From Posidonia oceanica (taxonomy: Eukaryota > Streptophyta > Magnoliopsida > Alismatales > Posidoniaceae), in contig JAZBRS010000050.1 of NCBI GenBank assembly GCA_037176725.1, positions 12,170,001 through 12,234,000 of the forward strand: a stretch of DNA of 64,000 nt, given 5' to 3'. The position numbers were made by a program, and so were the translations under genes. Every line of letters starts with the position of its first letter. Position 1 is the stretch's first letter. This document shows, one piece after another, positions 43,557 through 56,328 of the stretch. The notes beneath the pieces are model-generated. The model saw nothing but the letters and a program-made list of their open reading frames with translations, searched no databases and was not told where the DNA came from.

Positions 43557-43640
43557 AGATGGGGTGTCTTGTCAACCCTGAGCAGCGGCCGCGCTCCGCT
43601 TGCCCTCGCTCAGGGAGGGGCATCTGTTGACACCCCATCT
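43557..43640 (+). repeat. Inverted repeat spanning the polypurine tract and 3' LTR boundary (element C)
   Basis: AGATGGGGTGTC (43557-43568) is the reverse complement of GACACCCCATCT (43629-43640, inside the LTR). Nested CCCTGAGC (43576-43583) pairs with GCTCAGGG (43608-43615). Same layout as 7904-7987. Confidence 0.9.
43613..43624 (+). other. Polypurine tract of element C
   Basis: GGGAGGGG then CATC, directly before the 3' LTR at 43625. Expected primer for plus-strand synthesis; the four non-purine-run bases before TG are slightly unusual. Confidence 0.75.
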
Positions 43641-46600
43641 TGGCAGGCCTGGACCCTTGGAGCCCTCTGGTTGATTGCTGGATCAAACCCCAACCAAACC
43701 CTAACCCTAACCCTCCTCTCTACCCTTCAAAATCAGCCTGTTTTGGCCTAAACTTTTACCCCCCTTCCCAACCTCTGAACCTAACCAAAATTCATAGGAA
43801 AACCCACCACTATCCACTCAACAAACCTACCCAAAAACCTAGGATTTTCCAAGCCTGACCCATTCCCAAAAACCCTAGAAAACTTAGGTGAAACTACCCT
43901 TTTTCTATGCCTTGAAACCCCTCCAAAACCTCCTTAGAATCAAACCAAAATTTCAGACCCAAGACTTCAAAACCTAGACTACCCACTCACCAATTTTCAC
44001 TCCATTCCAAGACCATTAGGACCCTCTTTCACCCAAATTATCCTTTTCTCTCTCCGGGATTATCATTTTCTCTCTCCTCTCTCTCTCCTGATTATCATCC
44101 CCCTTTTCATCCCTTTCTTATCCTTTTTGGGGTCTGGCTGTGGGCCCCCTCTGTGCTTCTATCCCTCCTCTATCTTATCCTAATTTTTACTTTATTTTTA
44201 AACACTCTTTCTGAATTTTTAAAAATCGCTTTCCCCCAACCTATCTTTTCCCCTTTTATTTCCCTTTTTATTCCATTTTTTTCCTCCTTCTCTTTTCCCT
44301 TTTCTCCCTTTTGCAAAAATCCACAAAAACCCATAAAAATCTGTAAAATCTCGAAACATAAAACAAACAAATCAGTACCCTAAGAAAAACAATTAAAAAA
44401 TGTTAAACAAGCAATTAACAACTTAAACTTAACTTAAGCAAGCTAAAAAGAAAACTAAACATGCAAACTAAAAAATGCGAAACAAATCAAAAGAAAACAC
44501 TGAAAAATCAGGAAAAAAGCTAAAACAAAATCAAAACCCACCAAAGTTAAAAACCCATCAGAAGAATTAAAAAACAAACCCTAAAAAGAAGAATTAAAAA
44601 ATCAAATACTAGAACAAGTAATTAAGGAAGGCAAAAAACCTAACCTAGTAAACATAAGAAAAACAAGTTAAAAACTTAATTTAAAAAGAAAAGGAAAACA
44701 CATCTGAAAAGCCTAAAAGACACTCTATTAAACCAGAAAAATCCAACTAAAAACTTTAAGGAAAAACCAATAAATAAAAATCAAAACGTAACTTAAAGGA
44801 CTTAAGAAAGAAAAACCCTAAGAAGACTACAACTTTAAAATCTAAAAACAACCCTGGTTAATACGAAAATAAATCCTAAAAAATCCTAATCAATGTCCTA
44901 AGTGTCCAACAAGAGAAGTAAAATTTTTAAAACAATTTAAAACAGGATTTAACAAACATTTAATCAAGTGAAAATCAATTAAAAACAAAACCAAAGCCCT
45001 AAAACCCTAATCAAACCCAAAACACATTAAATCAACTCAAAATAACCACTAAAAATCTTAATTAAAGTCCTAACCCACAGCACAATCCTCCTGGCATTTT
45101 TACTTATTTTTAATTTATTTTTACCTATTTTATTTCCCCATTCTACCCTCTCTTTCTTTCCTCCTTCTTTTTCTTTCTTTCTTTCTTTCTTTCTTTCCAT
45201 ACTGGGCTCAATCTGGCCCGTTTCTTTTTTCTTTTTTTCTTTCTTTTTCTTTCTTTCTTTTCCCTCGGCCCACAGCCCGACCCGCTCCTTCCTTCTTCTT
45301 CCTTCTTCTTCCTTCTTCTTCTTCTGCATTTCCACCATTCTTTCTCTCCCGCGAGCAGCTGCTACAGCCCTCCCTCCATCGTTTGAAATTCAAGCTTCAA
45401 TCCAATCGTCTACAGCAGCTCGCCGCCTCTCTTCTATCTCAGCTTCTTTTCCGGAGGCATTGAATGCCGGTCGCCTCGCCGACGCCCGTCGCTTCTGCTG
45501 CAGTGCCGCCGGTAGATTTCAAAAGTTTCCAGCGCGCCAGCAGCCAGCCTCCTCCGGATAAAAAGCCTCCCATCCATTCCTTCAACTCGGTTGGTAACCA
45601 TCAGTGAGCAAGCAAGCAACGAGAGACCACCAGCAAACCAGAGAGTAGAGGGCAAACCAGAGAGTAATTCCACCTTCTTCCCACCTGTGCGACCCGTTCT
45701 CCCTTCTTCCTCTTCATCCTTCCAGCCCAGGAGAAAGGAGAAGAGGGTTCGAGAGTCCAGTGCATCCCGGAGAGGCCACCTAATCCCAGAGCAGTCCCCT
45801 CCTGAAACCTCTCCCTTTCCTTCCTGAAAATTCAGCAAACATCCTTCTTTCCTTCCCCATCCCCCAGCACCACTTCAGACCCCCATCTCTCTCCCAATTA
45901 CTCCCCCAACCTCACCCAGTACACAGCCAATTCCCTTCACCATCTCCCGGCCATTCTACCCACTGAAACCACCTCTGATCACCCCACATTCCCGCAGCAA
46001 CCCAACACCAGCTCACTTCACAATTCCCTTCACTCCAGCCCGCAACTTCCTTCCAAACTTCATCCAGATAATCACCAGACCCCCACCTTCCTAAAACACC
46101 TAACTTCCGGCCCGGCCATCCCCCACAGACTGCAAACTCCATTACAAACACCTGACCCAACTTCTGTCCAAAAATCGAACCAACCTTCAATCCCTCTCCA
46201 CAGCCTCCAGAACAGCAATCCAATCACCCAGAATCACCCACCGCACCTCCAGCAATCTTCCAGAACACTCCACCCGGCCTGAGGAGCAGCAAACACCCTC
46301 CCCGACCTCCGGCAGCATTCTGGGAACCCAAAAGTGCCGAACCCTCACCCGAGCTGTAGAGCTTCCGGCTGATCATCTGGGAAGCACCGGAGGGACGTTC
46401 AGAAGTCGCTCCAACCCTCGCGCGCGACGGACGACGCCCGCTGCGACCGGACGATCTCCGCCGACCGGCCCTGGAACCACTGACGTCGGGGGAACGACTC
46501 AGACGCGGACTCAGGTACATTTTGCTTCCCTTAGCTTCCTCTTCCTTCCCTCTTGCTTCTCCAGCCTTTAGATTAGGATCTCCGGTCTTCCTGCTCCGAG

Positions 46601-49600
46601 TCAAGCTCCGGTCAGACCTTTCTTCTCCGGCGAGCCACTCTGGTCGTCCCGTCGCTCTGGCCAGCGGAACGCAGCTCTGGTGGATGCCGCAGGTCCGCAC
46701 AGGTCTCAGGAACCTTCTCCGGCCCTCAGAACGCAGCGTCGCTGCGTCGATCGGCCGGACGAAGTTTCTGAAGCTCCGCAGACCTCCGGCGACCGCTCCA
46801 GCCCGCTCCGGTCCACGCCGACCTCTGCCAAGCACCGTCCGACCTCCGTCAGTGCCAGGAGCCGCTCCCCCGCCGATCTGCGCCGCTCCAACACCCCCGT
46901 GCCGGCGTTCATGGACGCTGGCAGCTTGCTGCTACAGTGTCCATGGCCGTCGGCCATGGCACTGTTCACTTATTTTTCTGATATCTAAGTTTTCTTGCAA
47001 ATATTGCATTTCTGGTCTGAGTTTTTTCATTTTTGCACTCCAGTCCTTATTTCATTTATTCTGCTTGGTTTTTAATTAAATACTTTGCTAAATTGCATGA
47101 TCTGTTTATGTTTTTCAGTATTTGCAAGTTGATCCGTTTACTGTGCTGTGCTGTTGTTTTTTTTTGCTTTTTAGCCCCTCTGTTTTCGTTTTTTGCATGT
47201 AAGTCCTGCACTAAATCATTTCATTTAAATGCATTAACTTTACCATACTGCATTGCATCCTGGCCCCCTGCATGTTTTTATTTTTGCATTTAGGTCCCAT
47301 GTACTGTAGCAACTTAGAATTTATTTTTCTATTTTTGCATACTGCATTGCATTTTTTCCCTTCTGCTTTTGCATATTTGCAGTTAGGTCCATTTTAAATG
47401 GACAGTAACTGTGCTGCATGCATTTTAACTTACTGCATTGCATTTTTAACCCCATGTTTTCCAGAAATTGCACTGCGGCCCTGTCATTTAAATTTCAGAG
47501 TATATTTTCCATACTAAATTGCATTTTTAGCCCCTGCATGATTTCAAAATCACACATAGGTCCTTGCATGTTTTAAAAAAATCATGTGAAAAGACCATTT
47601 TGCCCCTAGGTTGCATTTTAGCCCCTGTGCCTACCAAATTTCGTACAGACCTTCCACTAGTACCCCCAGACCCCCCAGGACCTTGTTTTCTGGAAAATTT
47701 GCATTTTAGACCCTAGATTTTCTCAAAATTGCACTCTGACCCCTTTTGGTTTCAAAATCTCTTTTAAAACATACCTTCTTTTCAAAACACCTTTCTGAGC
47801 CTAGTTTTTTGCCAAATAGACCCTTGGCTTCCCCTGTTTTCAAAGTCTTCTCCTATGGAACCCTGTTTTCTGGAAAATTTGCACTTTTAGCCCCTCTTCT
47901 TTTTCAAAATGCTTTCTGAACTCCTGGTTTTTCTCAAATTACTTCTCTTTACTCTTCTTGCTTTTGCATGCATCCTGCACTCATTTAGTCTTGCATTTTA
48001 GCATCTTCTTGCACACACTTAGCACTTCTAGCTCCCTTTCACTTGGGAGGCCCCTTTTGCACATCCCTAGGACCTCCTGAACACCTAGATCTGCTCTTCT
48101 CTCCTGTTCTGGCCCTTCTGCCTTGGAGCTGCGATATCTTCCAATCCGGCCGTTGGAACTTCTCAAATGAGCTGCCCAGGCGACCGCAGCGAAGCGCTCT
48201 TCAGCACAGACTAGACAGATTTCAGATCAGGCTTCCGGATTTCCAGGTATGTCCTCCTGAACCCCTGCATTGCATTCATTCGCATGACATTTGCACAGTT
48301 TTCCTCGTTTCTGCTTTCTGTCTCTTTGAGCATGTAGAATAGGACTTCCCCTTTCTGCCTGTACCTCCCAATCTCCGTTTCGCGTATTCCTGTGCGTTTT
48401 GCGTTGTGTTTTCCCTGGATTTACCCCTTAATGTGACTTTCTTCCCCTCTTTCCACGATCCGATCGCATCGCGAGCTTTGGGCAGCATGCGAGACACATC
48501 GTGGAATGGTCTAGTGGGAAACAGCCGCAAAAAGGTGGTAATCCCTCCATTTGCCCCTTCTCCCCTCAGAAGGTCTTCACACCTACTCTGAGTGGTCTTA
48601 AACAGCGTTTGTTCTCATACACACGTTGTCTTGCCTCCCCTTCGCCCCTTTCAATCTCTCTCTGCATCCTCGCATTTGCATGGCTTTTTCGAGGTTTTTG
48701 CTTCGCTGTTTTGGCACCGTTTCGCGTGCCCGCCCTCGTTTTCGCTCCGTTTTGCGTACCCATCTGTTTTCTTGTCTCGTTTTGCGCACTGTCTTGCCTT
48801 CTCGTTCGTTTCATGTGCCGGTTTCTTTCTCTCGCTCCGTTTTGCGTACCTTTCTGTTTTCTCGTCTCGTTTTGAGTAGTTTCCTGTTTTCTTGCCTCGT
48901 TTTGCGTGTTGTCTCGCTTTCTCGCTTGTTTCGCGTGCCGATTTCGCTTCTCTGCATCGTCTTGCGTGCCTTTCTCGTTTCTCGCCTCGTTTTGCGTATT
49001 TTGCGCCGTTTTCCCTTGCATGTCGATTGTATTGCATGGTTTTCTCGCTGTTTCGTTTTCTCGCTTGCATTTGCATATAGGGCTGTGATGCTTACTGCCT
49101 GGAGTTCTCACGAGCCAAGTTTCACCTGGTTCGGAACACAGACAGCGCAGCTGAGCACTTAGAGAGCACGTTTACTTCCTTGCATCATTTCTTCCCACTT
49201 AGAGCACTCCTTGAGCATTCATTTAGGCATTCATAGGCACATAGGCATTCAATCCTGCATCTTTCTGCGTATGCGAGCGTAAGCCTAGAAAGACCGATTT
49301 TCGGGCGTGTCGGGGGTGCCTAATACCTTCCCCGCACGTAACAGGAGTCCTTACCCTGTCTTTTGGCCCGCAATGACCGTACCGCCCTTATCCTAGGTTA
49401 GAGTCATCTCATTTGCATTTGTTTGCATTTGTTTCCCTTTGCATTGCTTTGCTTTGCATTTATCGCTTGGTTTTGCGCGTTAATTCACGCATTACCCCGG
49501 TTTTCCTCGTCTTCCGTTAATAGACGTGGTGGCGACTCTGATTTGTCTTATCTTTTCCTTTTTCTCCTCGATTTTAAGTGTTTTTTCGAGTTGAGCCTCT

Positions 49601-49657
49601 TCCTCGGATCTCAATCGCCGCTAAATAGCGAGCCTGGTTCCGATCGGGATCGCTACA
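43625..49657 (+). repeat. 3' LTR of element C (6.03 kb)
   Basis: Almost identical to 21199-27222. Differences noted by eye are about 15 substitutions, mostly C/T or G/A transitions, one T-run length change and a 10-bp CTTCCTTCTT-type insertion near 45300. Internal features repeat those of the 5' copy: TATA-like box 45557-45565, hairpin 46910-46945, donors 46515 and 48247, acceptor 49080, PBS-like motif 49530-49538. Confidence 0.97.
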
Positions 49658-49662
49658 CTAAG
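49658..49662 (+). other. Right target-site duplication of element C (CTAAG)
   Basis: CTAAG directly after the 3' LTR, identical to 21194-21198. Confidence 0.95.
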
Positions 49663-52439
49663 CTAATGGAAGAGTGCATTACCTGTTTGGGCGTCCGGAG
49701 TGCTCCCCCGACGTCGGCTGTCTTAGCAGAGGTCGGCAAGGTTGGACTGGCAGCTGCGGGCGTTGTCGGTGGCTTGCGAGGATCGGAGTCGATTCCATGG
49801 AGTCCTCCGGTGCTTCCTAGTCGCTCGGAGCGAAGCATTGAAGCCGGAGGAAGGAACGGCGATTTTTAGGTGCTGCAGGAGTCGGTTGAGGGGGGAGATG
49901 GTGTACTGCTCTCTGGTTCAAATGGAAGGTGGCGGCCAGCTTCTAGTTGCTTGGTGAGTGTTTCTAGATGCTTGGAAAGGCTAATGGAGGGCTGGAGGGG
50001 GAGATTGGGTAGTTGGGTGATTTTCTAGAGAAAAGGCCAGAGGTGTTTGCTGTGGATGGCTCTGGCTGTGGGGGAGGAGATGGCCAAGGCTCTGGTGCTT
50101 TGGGGAGATGGGATTCTGGTGAGTTGCTGGGTGGAGTTTAGGGGGATTCAGTGATCTGATGCGCTCAGAATTTTGGAAGGGGAAGTGTTGGGTTCTGTGG
50201 GTGTTTTCAGGTGATTGGGAGGTGAATTCAGAGATGGTTTGGTTGTGGAATGGAGGGGCTGAAGTGCTGGATGTTTGGGTGGATTTGGGGGAGGAAATGG
50301 GAGAGGCTTGCTGGGTGTTTGGGGCTCTAGATCAGATGGGAAGGAAGAGGAAGAAGAGTTGCAGAATTTGCAGAGGAAGAGAGGGAGAATCGGATGCTCT
50401 CTGGGCTCTGGATGCTCTCTCTCTCTCAGGATGACAAAAGGCAGTGAAGGAGGAGGATTGCTGAGGTTTTATACAGGAGCTCAAGGAGTGACGGGCGCGG
50501 GCTGGGATTTTGAAATCCCACCGACGCAAGCAGCAGTTGGCAGCAATGAGGACGGCCGGAGGCGATGCGCATTGAATGCACCCTCGGAGAAGTCGTTGAG
50601 AGCTGAGAGAGGAGGAGATGAGCTGGAGGCTGATGGGATCGAGAGAGAAGAGAGAAATCAAATTTTAAAGAGGAGAGGGAGAGAGCTAGCAGGAGAGAAT
50701 TGTGGAGGAAGAAGAAGAAGAAGGAGGGAAGAGGAGGAAGAAGGTGTGGGCTGTGGGCCTGCACGTGGAGAAAAAAGAAAAAAAAAAGAAAGAAAAGAAG
50801 AAGGCAGCAGCTGGTGGGCTGGGCTGGCAAAAAGTGGAAAAAAAATGTAAATAGAAAAGGAAGGAGAAAGGAAGAAGAGGAAGAAGAGGAAGAAGAAGAA
50901 AAAAAGAAAGGAAGAAGGGGAAGAAAAATAAAAATAAAAATAAAAATAGAAGTAGAAAGGATTCGAAAATGTTTTTAGGGTAGTCATGTTTAAATTAGGA
51001 TTTTAGATTAGGTTTTTAATGATTGTTTTTAATTGGTTAATTAGGGTTGGAAATAGTTTTAGTTCTTAATGTTTGATTAGGATTTTAAGTTTTCTTTTAG
51101 TTAGTTTCTTGATTTTGTTTTAATGTTTGTTAAGATTTTTAATTGTTTTTTAATTATGTTTTTCTTGTTAACTATTTTGGATTTTGGTTAGGGTTTTTTA
51201 AAGATTGTTTTTTATTAGTTAGGATGAGTTTTGGCTTTTAATTTTGATCTATTTCCTTAAGTCTTCTTTGGTTTGTTTTTTAATTTTGTTTGTTAAATTC
51301 TTTTAATATTTTTTAGTTAAGTTTTCTTGTTAAGTTTTTGATTAAGTGTTTTTAGATTTTTGATTGTTTGTTTTTATTTTTTTTTTAATTAAGTTTTCAA
51401 ATTGTTTCTTTTTAGGATTGTTAAGTTTCTCTTTTTCTTAAGTAGTTGTCTTAATGTTTTCTTAATTGTTTTCTTTCTTCTTAATATTTTTTTTTTGATT
51501 ATTTTTAATAGGATTTTTACTTTGGCTTGTTTTGATTACATTTTGGTTTTTTCCTTGATTTTACATTATTTTATTTTTGTTTGTTTTGCATTTTTAAGTT
51601 GCATTCTTAGTTTTCCATTTTAGCTAGATTTAGTTAGGTTTTGGTTTTTAATTGTTTGTTTAATGTTTTTAATTATTTCCTTTAGGGTTTTGGTTTGTTT
51701 TCCTTTTGTTTCAGAGTTTTAGAGGTTTTTATGGATTTTTTAGGGATTTAGTGGAAGAGAGGAAAAGAAAAGAAAAGGGAAGAAGAAAAAGGAGAAATGA
51801 GGGAATAAAGATGAAAGAGAGGAGTGGAGAGAAAATAATTTTTAGAAAATCAAAGAAAAAGCTAAAAATAAGATAAAAATACAAATAAGATTGAGAAGAG
51901 ATAGATGCACAAGGGGGGCCCACACCCAGGCAAGAAGAAGGGAGAGAAGGGGGTGAAAAGAAGGAGGATAATCAGGAGAGAGAGAAGAGAGAGAAAAGAA
52001 TAATCCAAGAGAGAGAAAAGGATAATTTGGGTCAATGGAGGGGTTAGAGGTTTAGAAAATGGGTGAAATTTGGGGAGTGTGTGGCCTAAGGTCTCTGGTG
52101 TTAGACCTAGGGTTTGGGTTTAGTTTTGGGAAAGTTTTGGAAGGGTTTTGAAGTGTAGAAAAAGGGTAGTTCTACCTAGGTTTTCTAGGGTTTTTTGGGA
52201 GTGGTTTTGGTTTGAAATTTTGAGGGTTCTTGGGTAGGTTTGCTAAGTTGGGAATGGTGAGTTTTCCTATGGATTTTGAGTAGTTTTTGGGCTTGGGAAA
52301 GGGGTGTAATTCTAGGTTAAGTTTGGGCTAGTTTTGGAGAGAAGGATGAGAAGGATTGTGTAGGTTTGGACCTAGATTTGAATCCAGAAGCTACCAGGAG
52401 ATTCCAATTGATCAAGCCTGTCAAAATGGGGTGTCAACA
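49663..52439 (-). repeat. 5' LTR of element B, 5' half
   Basis: On the minus strand it begins TGTTGACACCCC at 52439 and runs to 49663, where C interrupts it. It holds the T-rich block (about 51000-51730 on plus, A-rich on the sense strand, as in A and C), a TATA box TGTATAAAACC (50465-50477), a purine/pyrimidine tract (50690-50960) and a donor-like CAG|GTAATG (49683/49682). It is clearly diverged from the LTRs of A and C, so B is older or from another subfamily. Confidence 0.9.
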
Positions 52440-53160
52440 CATACTTTGGCGCCAGACGTGCTAGAGTTCTTCTATTTGCTGCTGAGGTGCTAGGCGGGTG
52501 GCTGCCAGACTCTAGGAAAGCTTTGATGTCACAATACCAAGGCTGCTCTTCTGCTGAATCTGCCTCCTCTACGCTCATGCAGTGTGCGGGCTACTCCATG
52601 CATGTAACTGATACATCCACTGCTCGGTCCTCAGGTATAGTGAGCTAGGATGCCAAGGTTGCTAGCGCATCTGCATATGCGTTCCTTGCCCTGTTCATAT
52701 ACGAGAAGCGGATGCTTGCAAATTGTTCTATCAGCTTCAGCAGGTGTTCGTGATATGGCACTAACTTTGGATCCTTTGTTCTCCAATCGCCATTCACTTG
52801 GGAAATCACCAGCATGGCATCGCCATGCACATGCAGCGCCTGCGCCTCATGCTCAAGCGCGACCTTTAATCTCAGAATGCGTGCTTCATATTCTTCTTCA
52901 TTATTAGTGCATTTGAAGGTCAGCTTCCTTGCAAAGGGGATCATCTGCCCCTGCGGCGTGGTCAGCACCGCGCCTATGCCTCGACCCTTCTTGTTGACAG
53001 CACCATCAAAGTACAACTGCCAATGCTCTAAGTCTTCAGGGTCTTGCTCAGAGTCTTCCATTGCGAAAAGGATGTCCTCATCCGGGAACTGCGTCTGGAG
53101 AGGTTGGTATTCAGGCAAAGGAAAGTCTGCAAGGTGATTTGCCATGGCTTGGCCCTTCAT
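52440..53160 (-). pseudogene. Second (archaeal-type) RNase H and pre-integrase linker of element D
   Basis: From 53160 the frame reads MKGQAMANHLADFPLPEYQ, then the second RNase H with YFDGAVNKKGRG, NNEEEYEA, HGDAMLV and NAYADALATLAS, so all four catalytic positions remain. A stop lies near 52645; the same frame then continues with MSVEEADSAEEQPWYCDIK up to LAPKYV at the junction with the LTR of B. Integrase is not in the window. A TGA just upstream (53161-53166, where C has a Lys codon) separates this from the RT frame. Confidence 0.88.
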
Positions 53161-53163
53161 GGC

Positions 53164-54759
53164 TCACTGCGTGACAAAGGTGATGTTGTACTGAGACAAC
53201 AACACTTGCCACTTGACGCATCTGCCTACCATTGCTGGCTTCTGGAAGAGGAACTTGATGGGGTCATGCCAGCATAGGAGCCGGACTGGATACGCCATCA
53301 TGTACTGCCTCAGCTTCTGTGCAGCCCAGAAGAGGGATAAGCAGGTCTTCTCCACTGTGCTATACCTGGCTTCGCAGTCATTGAACTTCTTGCTCATGTA
53401 ATAAATTGCATGCTCCTTTCTACCAGATTCATCATACTGGCCCAAGACGGCACCCATGGAATGCTGCGTGGTAGAGAGGTAGAGAAGCAGAGGTCTCCCC
53501 GGCGTGGGTGGGACCAACACAAGAGGCTTGGTCAAAAGCTGTTTGATTTTGTCAAAGGCAGCTTGGCATTCCTCACTCCAGTTAATCTGTGCATTTTTCT
53601 TTAGGAGCTTGAAGATCGACTCGCATATAGGCGTGAGCTGTGCAATGAACCGACTGATATACTGCAGGCGTCCGAGTAGGCCTCGGACTTCTTTCTCTGT
53701 CCTGGGGGGTGGCATGTCCACGATGGCTTTCACTTTCATCGGGTCCACTTCAATCCCTCTTTGGCTAACAATGTAGCCCAAGAGCTTGCCAGAAGATACC
53801 CCGAATACACATTTGCTGGGGTTAAGGTGCAGCTTGTACTTCCGCAAGCGGTCAAAGAGCTTTCTTAAGCAGGCAAGGTGACCCTCAGGCTCTTTGGTTT
53901 TGGCAATCATATCATCCACGTATACCTCAACTTCTTGATGCATGAGGTCGTGGAAAAGTGTAGTCATGGCCCTCTGATAGGTTGTGCCAGCATTCTTCAG
54001 CCCAAATGGCGTAACTTGGTAGTAGAAGACACCCCAAGGGGTGATGAATGAGGTTTTCTCCATATCCTCTTCTGCCATTCTGATCTGATTATAGCCAGTG
54101 AAGCCGTCCATAAAAGAGAGCATTTTGTGCCCTGCAGTGTTATCGACTAGGATGTCAATGTGCGGTAGTGGAAAATCATCCTTGGAACTCGCCTTGTTCA
54201 GGTCCCGATAGTCGATGCACATGCGGACTCGTCCATCTTTTTTAGGTACTGGCACAACGTTTGCAAGCCACTCAGGGTATAGGACGACCTTGAGGAAGTT
54301 AACACCGTGCTGCTTCATGATCTCTTCTTTGATCATAAGTAGCCACTGCGGTTGCCATCGTCTTAGCTTTTGCTTTACTGGCCTTGCATCTGGGTCTAAG
54401 GGTAGGTTGTGCACAACTATTTCAATGTCGAGGCCAACCATATCCTCGTAGCTCCAAGCGAAGACATCCGCATACTCTTTCAAGAATGCGATGAATTCTG
54501 CTCTAGCCTGGGGCGATAGAAGGGCGCTAATGCAGACCTCTCTAACTTCTTCTGCTGTGCCAATGTTGACAACCTCTGTCTCCTCTTCGACATGGAGGTT
54601 GGGGCCTTCTAGATCGTCGTCATGGGGCCGGAACTCAGGCGATGGTTCATCATTCTCATCTTCACCTGCATCATCCTCCTCTCCATATGCAATAAGCTTC
54701 AAGAGGATCTCCTTCTCAAAAGTGGGGTCTGAGATATTGAAGGAGTGCAAGTGTTCCAC
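53164..54759 (-). pseudogene. Reverse transcriptase and degenerate RNase H of element D
   Basis: 531 residues open in one frame and highly similar to element C: PVKQKLRRWQPQWLL, ICIDYRDL-type motif (MCIDYRDLNKASSKDDFPLP), FMDGFTGYNQI, TPWGVFYYQVTPFGL, YVDDMIAKTK (catalytic Asp pair) and LLGYIVSQRGIEVDP. The RNase H that follows lacks the first Asp (LLLYLSTTQ) but keeps AAQKLRQYMMAYPV, with CAG at the place where C has TAG. Ends at an in-frame TGA. The domain is intact, but flanking frameshifts and stops make the element non-functional. Confidence 0.92.
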
Positions 54760-54984
54760 TGCTTGGCCCTAGTGACGCTTCAGGATGGTCACGCTCACCC
54801 GAGTGTTTTTATACCCTCGGTGCGTGACCTCTGTCCTGGCAAGCTCCTCAGCTGGCCCTGCCTGCCCTGACTCTGCTGATGGCTCTGTTAATTCTACTGC
54901 TACTGTCTATACTGGGGCTAACTGTGCTACTGCTTGCTGTGCGGGGGCTGCATATGCCACTGCTCGCTGCTGTACTGTTGGTGC

Positions 54985-56266
54985 CTACTGCGCCACTGCT
55001 TGTGTATGTTGTGTCACTGCCGATGCATGTTGTACTGCCATTGATGCATGTACTACTACTGGTGCATGTTGCTGTACCACTACTGCATGTTGCTCTACTA
55101 CTACTGCATGTTGCTCTACATGTTGCTCTGCTACTACCTGTGCATGTTGTACTGCATGTTGTTCTTCTACTGGTGCATGTTGTACTACATGGTGCTCCGC
55201 TACTGGTGCATGTTGTACTGCATGGTGCTCTGCATGTTGCTCTACTACTTGTGCATGTTGTACTGCATGGTGCTCTGCATGTTGCTCTGCATGTTGTACC
55301 ACTACTACTTGCTGTGCTACCGGTGCTGCTGCTGGTGCTGATGTTGTTGGTATCTGCTGTGCTGTTGCATCTGCATGCTCTAGCGTGCTTGCCAAGGATA
55401 TATCATGCTGGCGGCTGATCAGGGTACTACCACCTGCTGCATTGTCCAGGTACGGCATGCGCTGCACAAACCATCGAGACCCACTCCCTGGCTGCAGGTT
55501 GATTAGCTCATCCGGTCTGACGGGTGCCTTGAGTGCTAGATCTTCCTCTAGGACCATGATAGAGGGGATTTGTGGCCACAGCCTTCCCCTTCTTCTGTGC
55601 AGTCTCATGCTCTGCCACGTCCTGTGCCAATGACGCGAGCTGCTCCTGGAATAACTGCTCCAAGTCTCCAATAGAGAAATCAATCTGAGCATCTGTAGCT
55701 GCTCCTGCCTCCTCATCCGAGGGTGAGTCGACGTAATAAGCGACTGTCGGGCTTACGGCCGGCCCTGGCTCGACTGCTGGGCTTTCTGCTGCTTGGGGCA
55801 TCTGCTTTGCTGCCAGGATCACTGCTGCTGCTGGCGGGGAGGCACAACTGCTCTTTTGAGGGGCCAATGGCTGCACCACCATGCTTGGGGATGAAACGCC
55901 GGTGCCCGTGGGTGACAGTGGTGGTCTCCCAGTAGCAGTGGCGAGAATCTTCCGCATAGCAAGATCTGCTGAGGCTGACAGCGGTGTGCTTGACAGAGCC
56001 GCCTGCCTTGCTTGTGGAGCTGTCAATAATGCGGGCTGAGTCACGCTGTCACCTGATCCGACTAACTGTGCCGCTAGAGAAGGTGATTTCCATGCTGGTG
56101 CGGCTGCGGCCACAAGCTGACTGCTGGATGATGCCGGAAGGCATGCTTCTGACTCTGGCGCTGCAGCTGCGACTGTCGGTGACTTTGGTGATGCTGCAAG
56201 AAGAGTGGGAACTATCAGCCCCACACCAGGGTTTTCCAATTCTACTGCTTCATTAGTGAGTGCCAA
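54985..56266 (-). pseudogene. Protease-RT spacer of element D with His/Gln/Ala repeats
   Basis: Readable in two frames, so at least one frameshift near 55600. Segments shared with element C: YYVDSPSDEEAGAATDAQ, an acidic probable coiled coil (DLEQLFQEQLASLAQDVAEHE), VRPDELINLQPGSGSRWFVQ and ISRQHDISLASTLE. The part nearest RT is a long run of VQHA/EQHA-type repeats (about 55020-55320) made of TGCATGTTG-like units on plus. At the same place C has AEQSA-type repeats. Confidence 0.8.
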
Positions 56267-56328
56267 GCAAACTGACCGGGATGCAGTCGTGCTGAGCTGA
56301 TCCTTGCTGTTGGTTGGGGCTGCCTCAA

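Larger units (their letters stand above)
40054..43624 (+). other. 3' UTR of element C: tandem repeats and hairpins
   Basis: Homologous to 4118-7971 of A but with different copy numbers. It holds unique sequence (40054-40340), a ~260-bp duplicated unit (about 40342-40860), a 112-bp array, two strong hairpins (41308-41402), a 36-bp array, the short-hairpin array (42043-43078), hairpin 43096-43128, GCA-rich sequence, and the inverted repeat across the purine tract. No credible coding frame. Confidence 0.85.
21199..49657 (+). mobile_element. Element C: complete 28.5-kb Tat/Ogre-type Ty3/gypsy retrotransposon
   Basis: Complete structure: 5' LTR (21199-27222), tRNA-Arg PBS, leader, gag-protease-RT-RNase H-second RNase H-integrase in one frame with a single TAG, a DUF7745-like ORF, hairpin-rich 3' UTR, purine tract and 3' LTR (43625-49657). 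A perfect CTAAG duplication brackets it. By eye the LTRs differ by about 15 substitutions, one T in a T-run and one 10-bp insertion in a CTTCCTTCTT repeat, which accounts exactly for the lengths of 6024 and 6033 bp. It lies inside the 5' LTR of B, in opposite orientation. Confidence 0.97.

Noticed and set aside
46522..47079. 185-residue open frame inside the LTR of element C (also 24087-24644)
   Set aside because: It is identical in both LTRs only because they are near-identical copies. It is not kept in A or B, is Pro/Ser/Arg-rich in GC-rich DNA and runs into the U-rich block.
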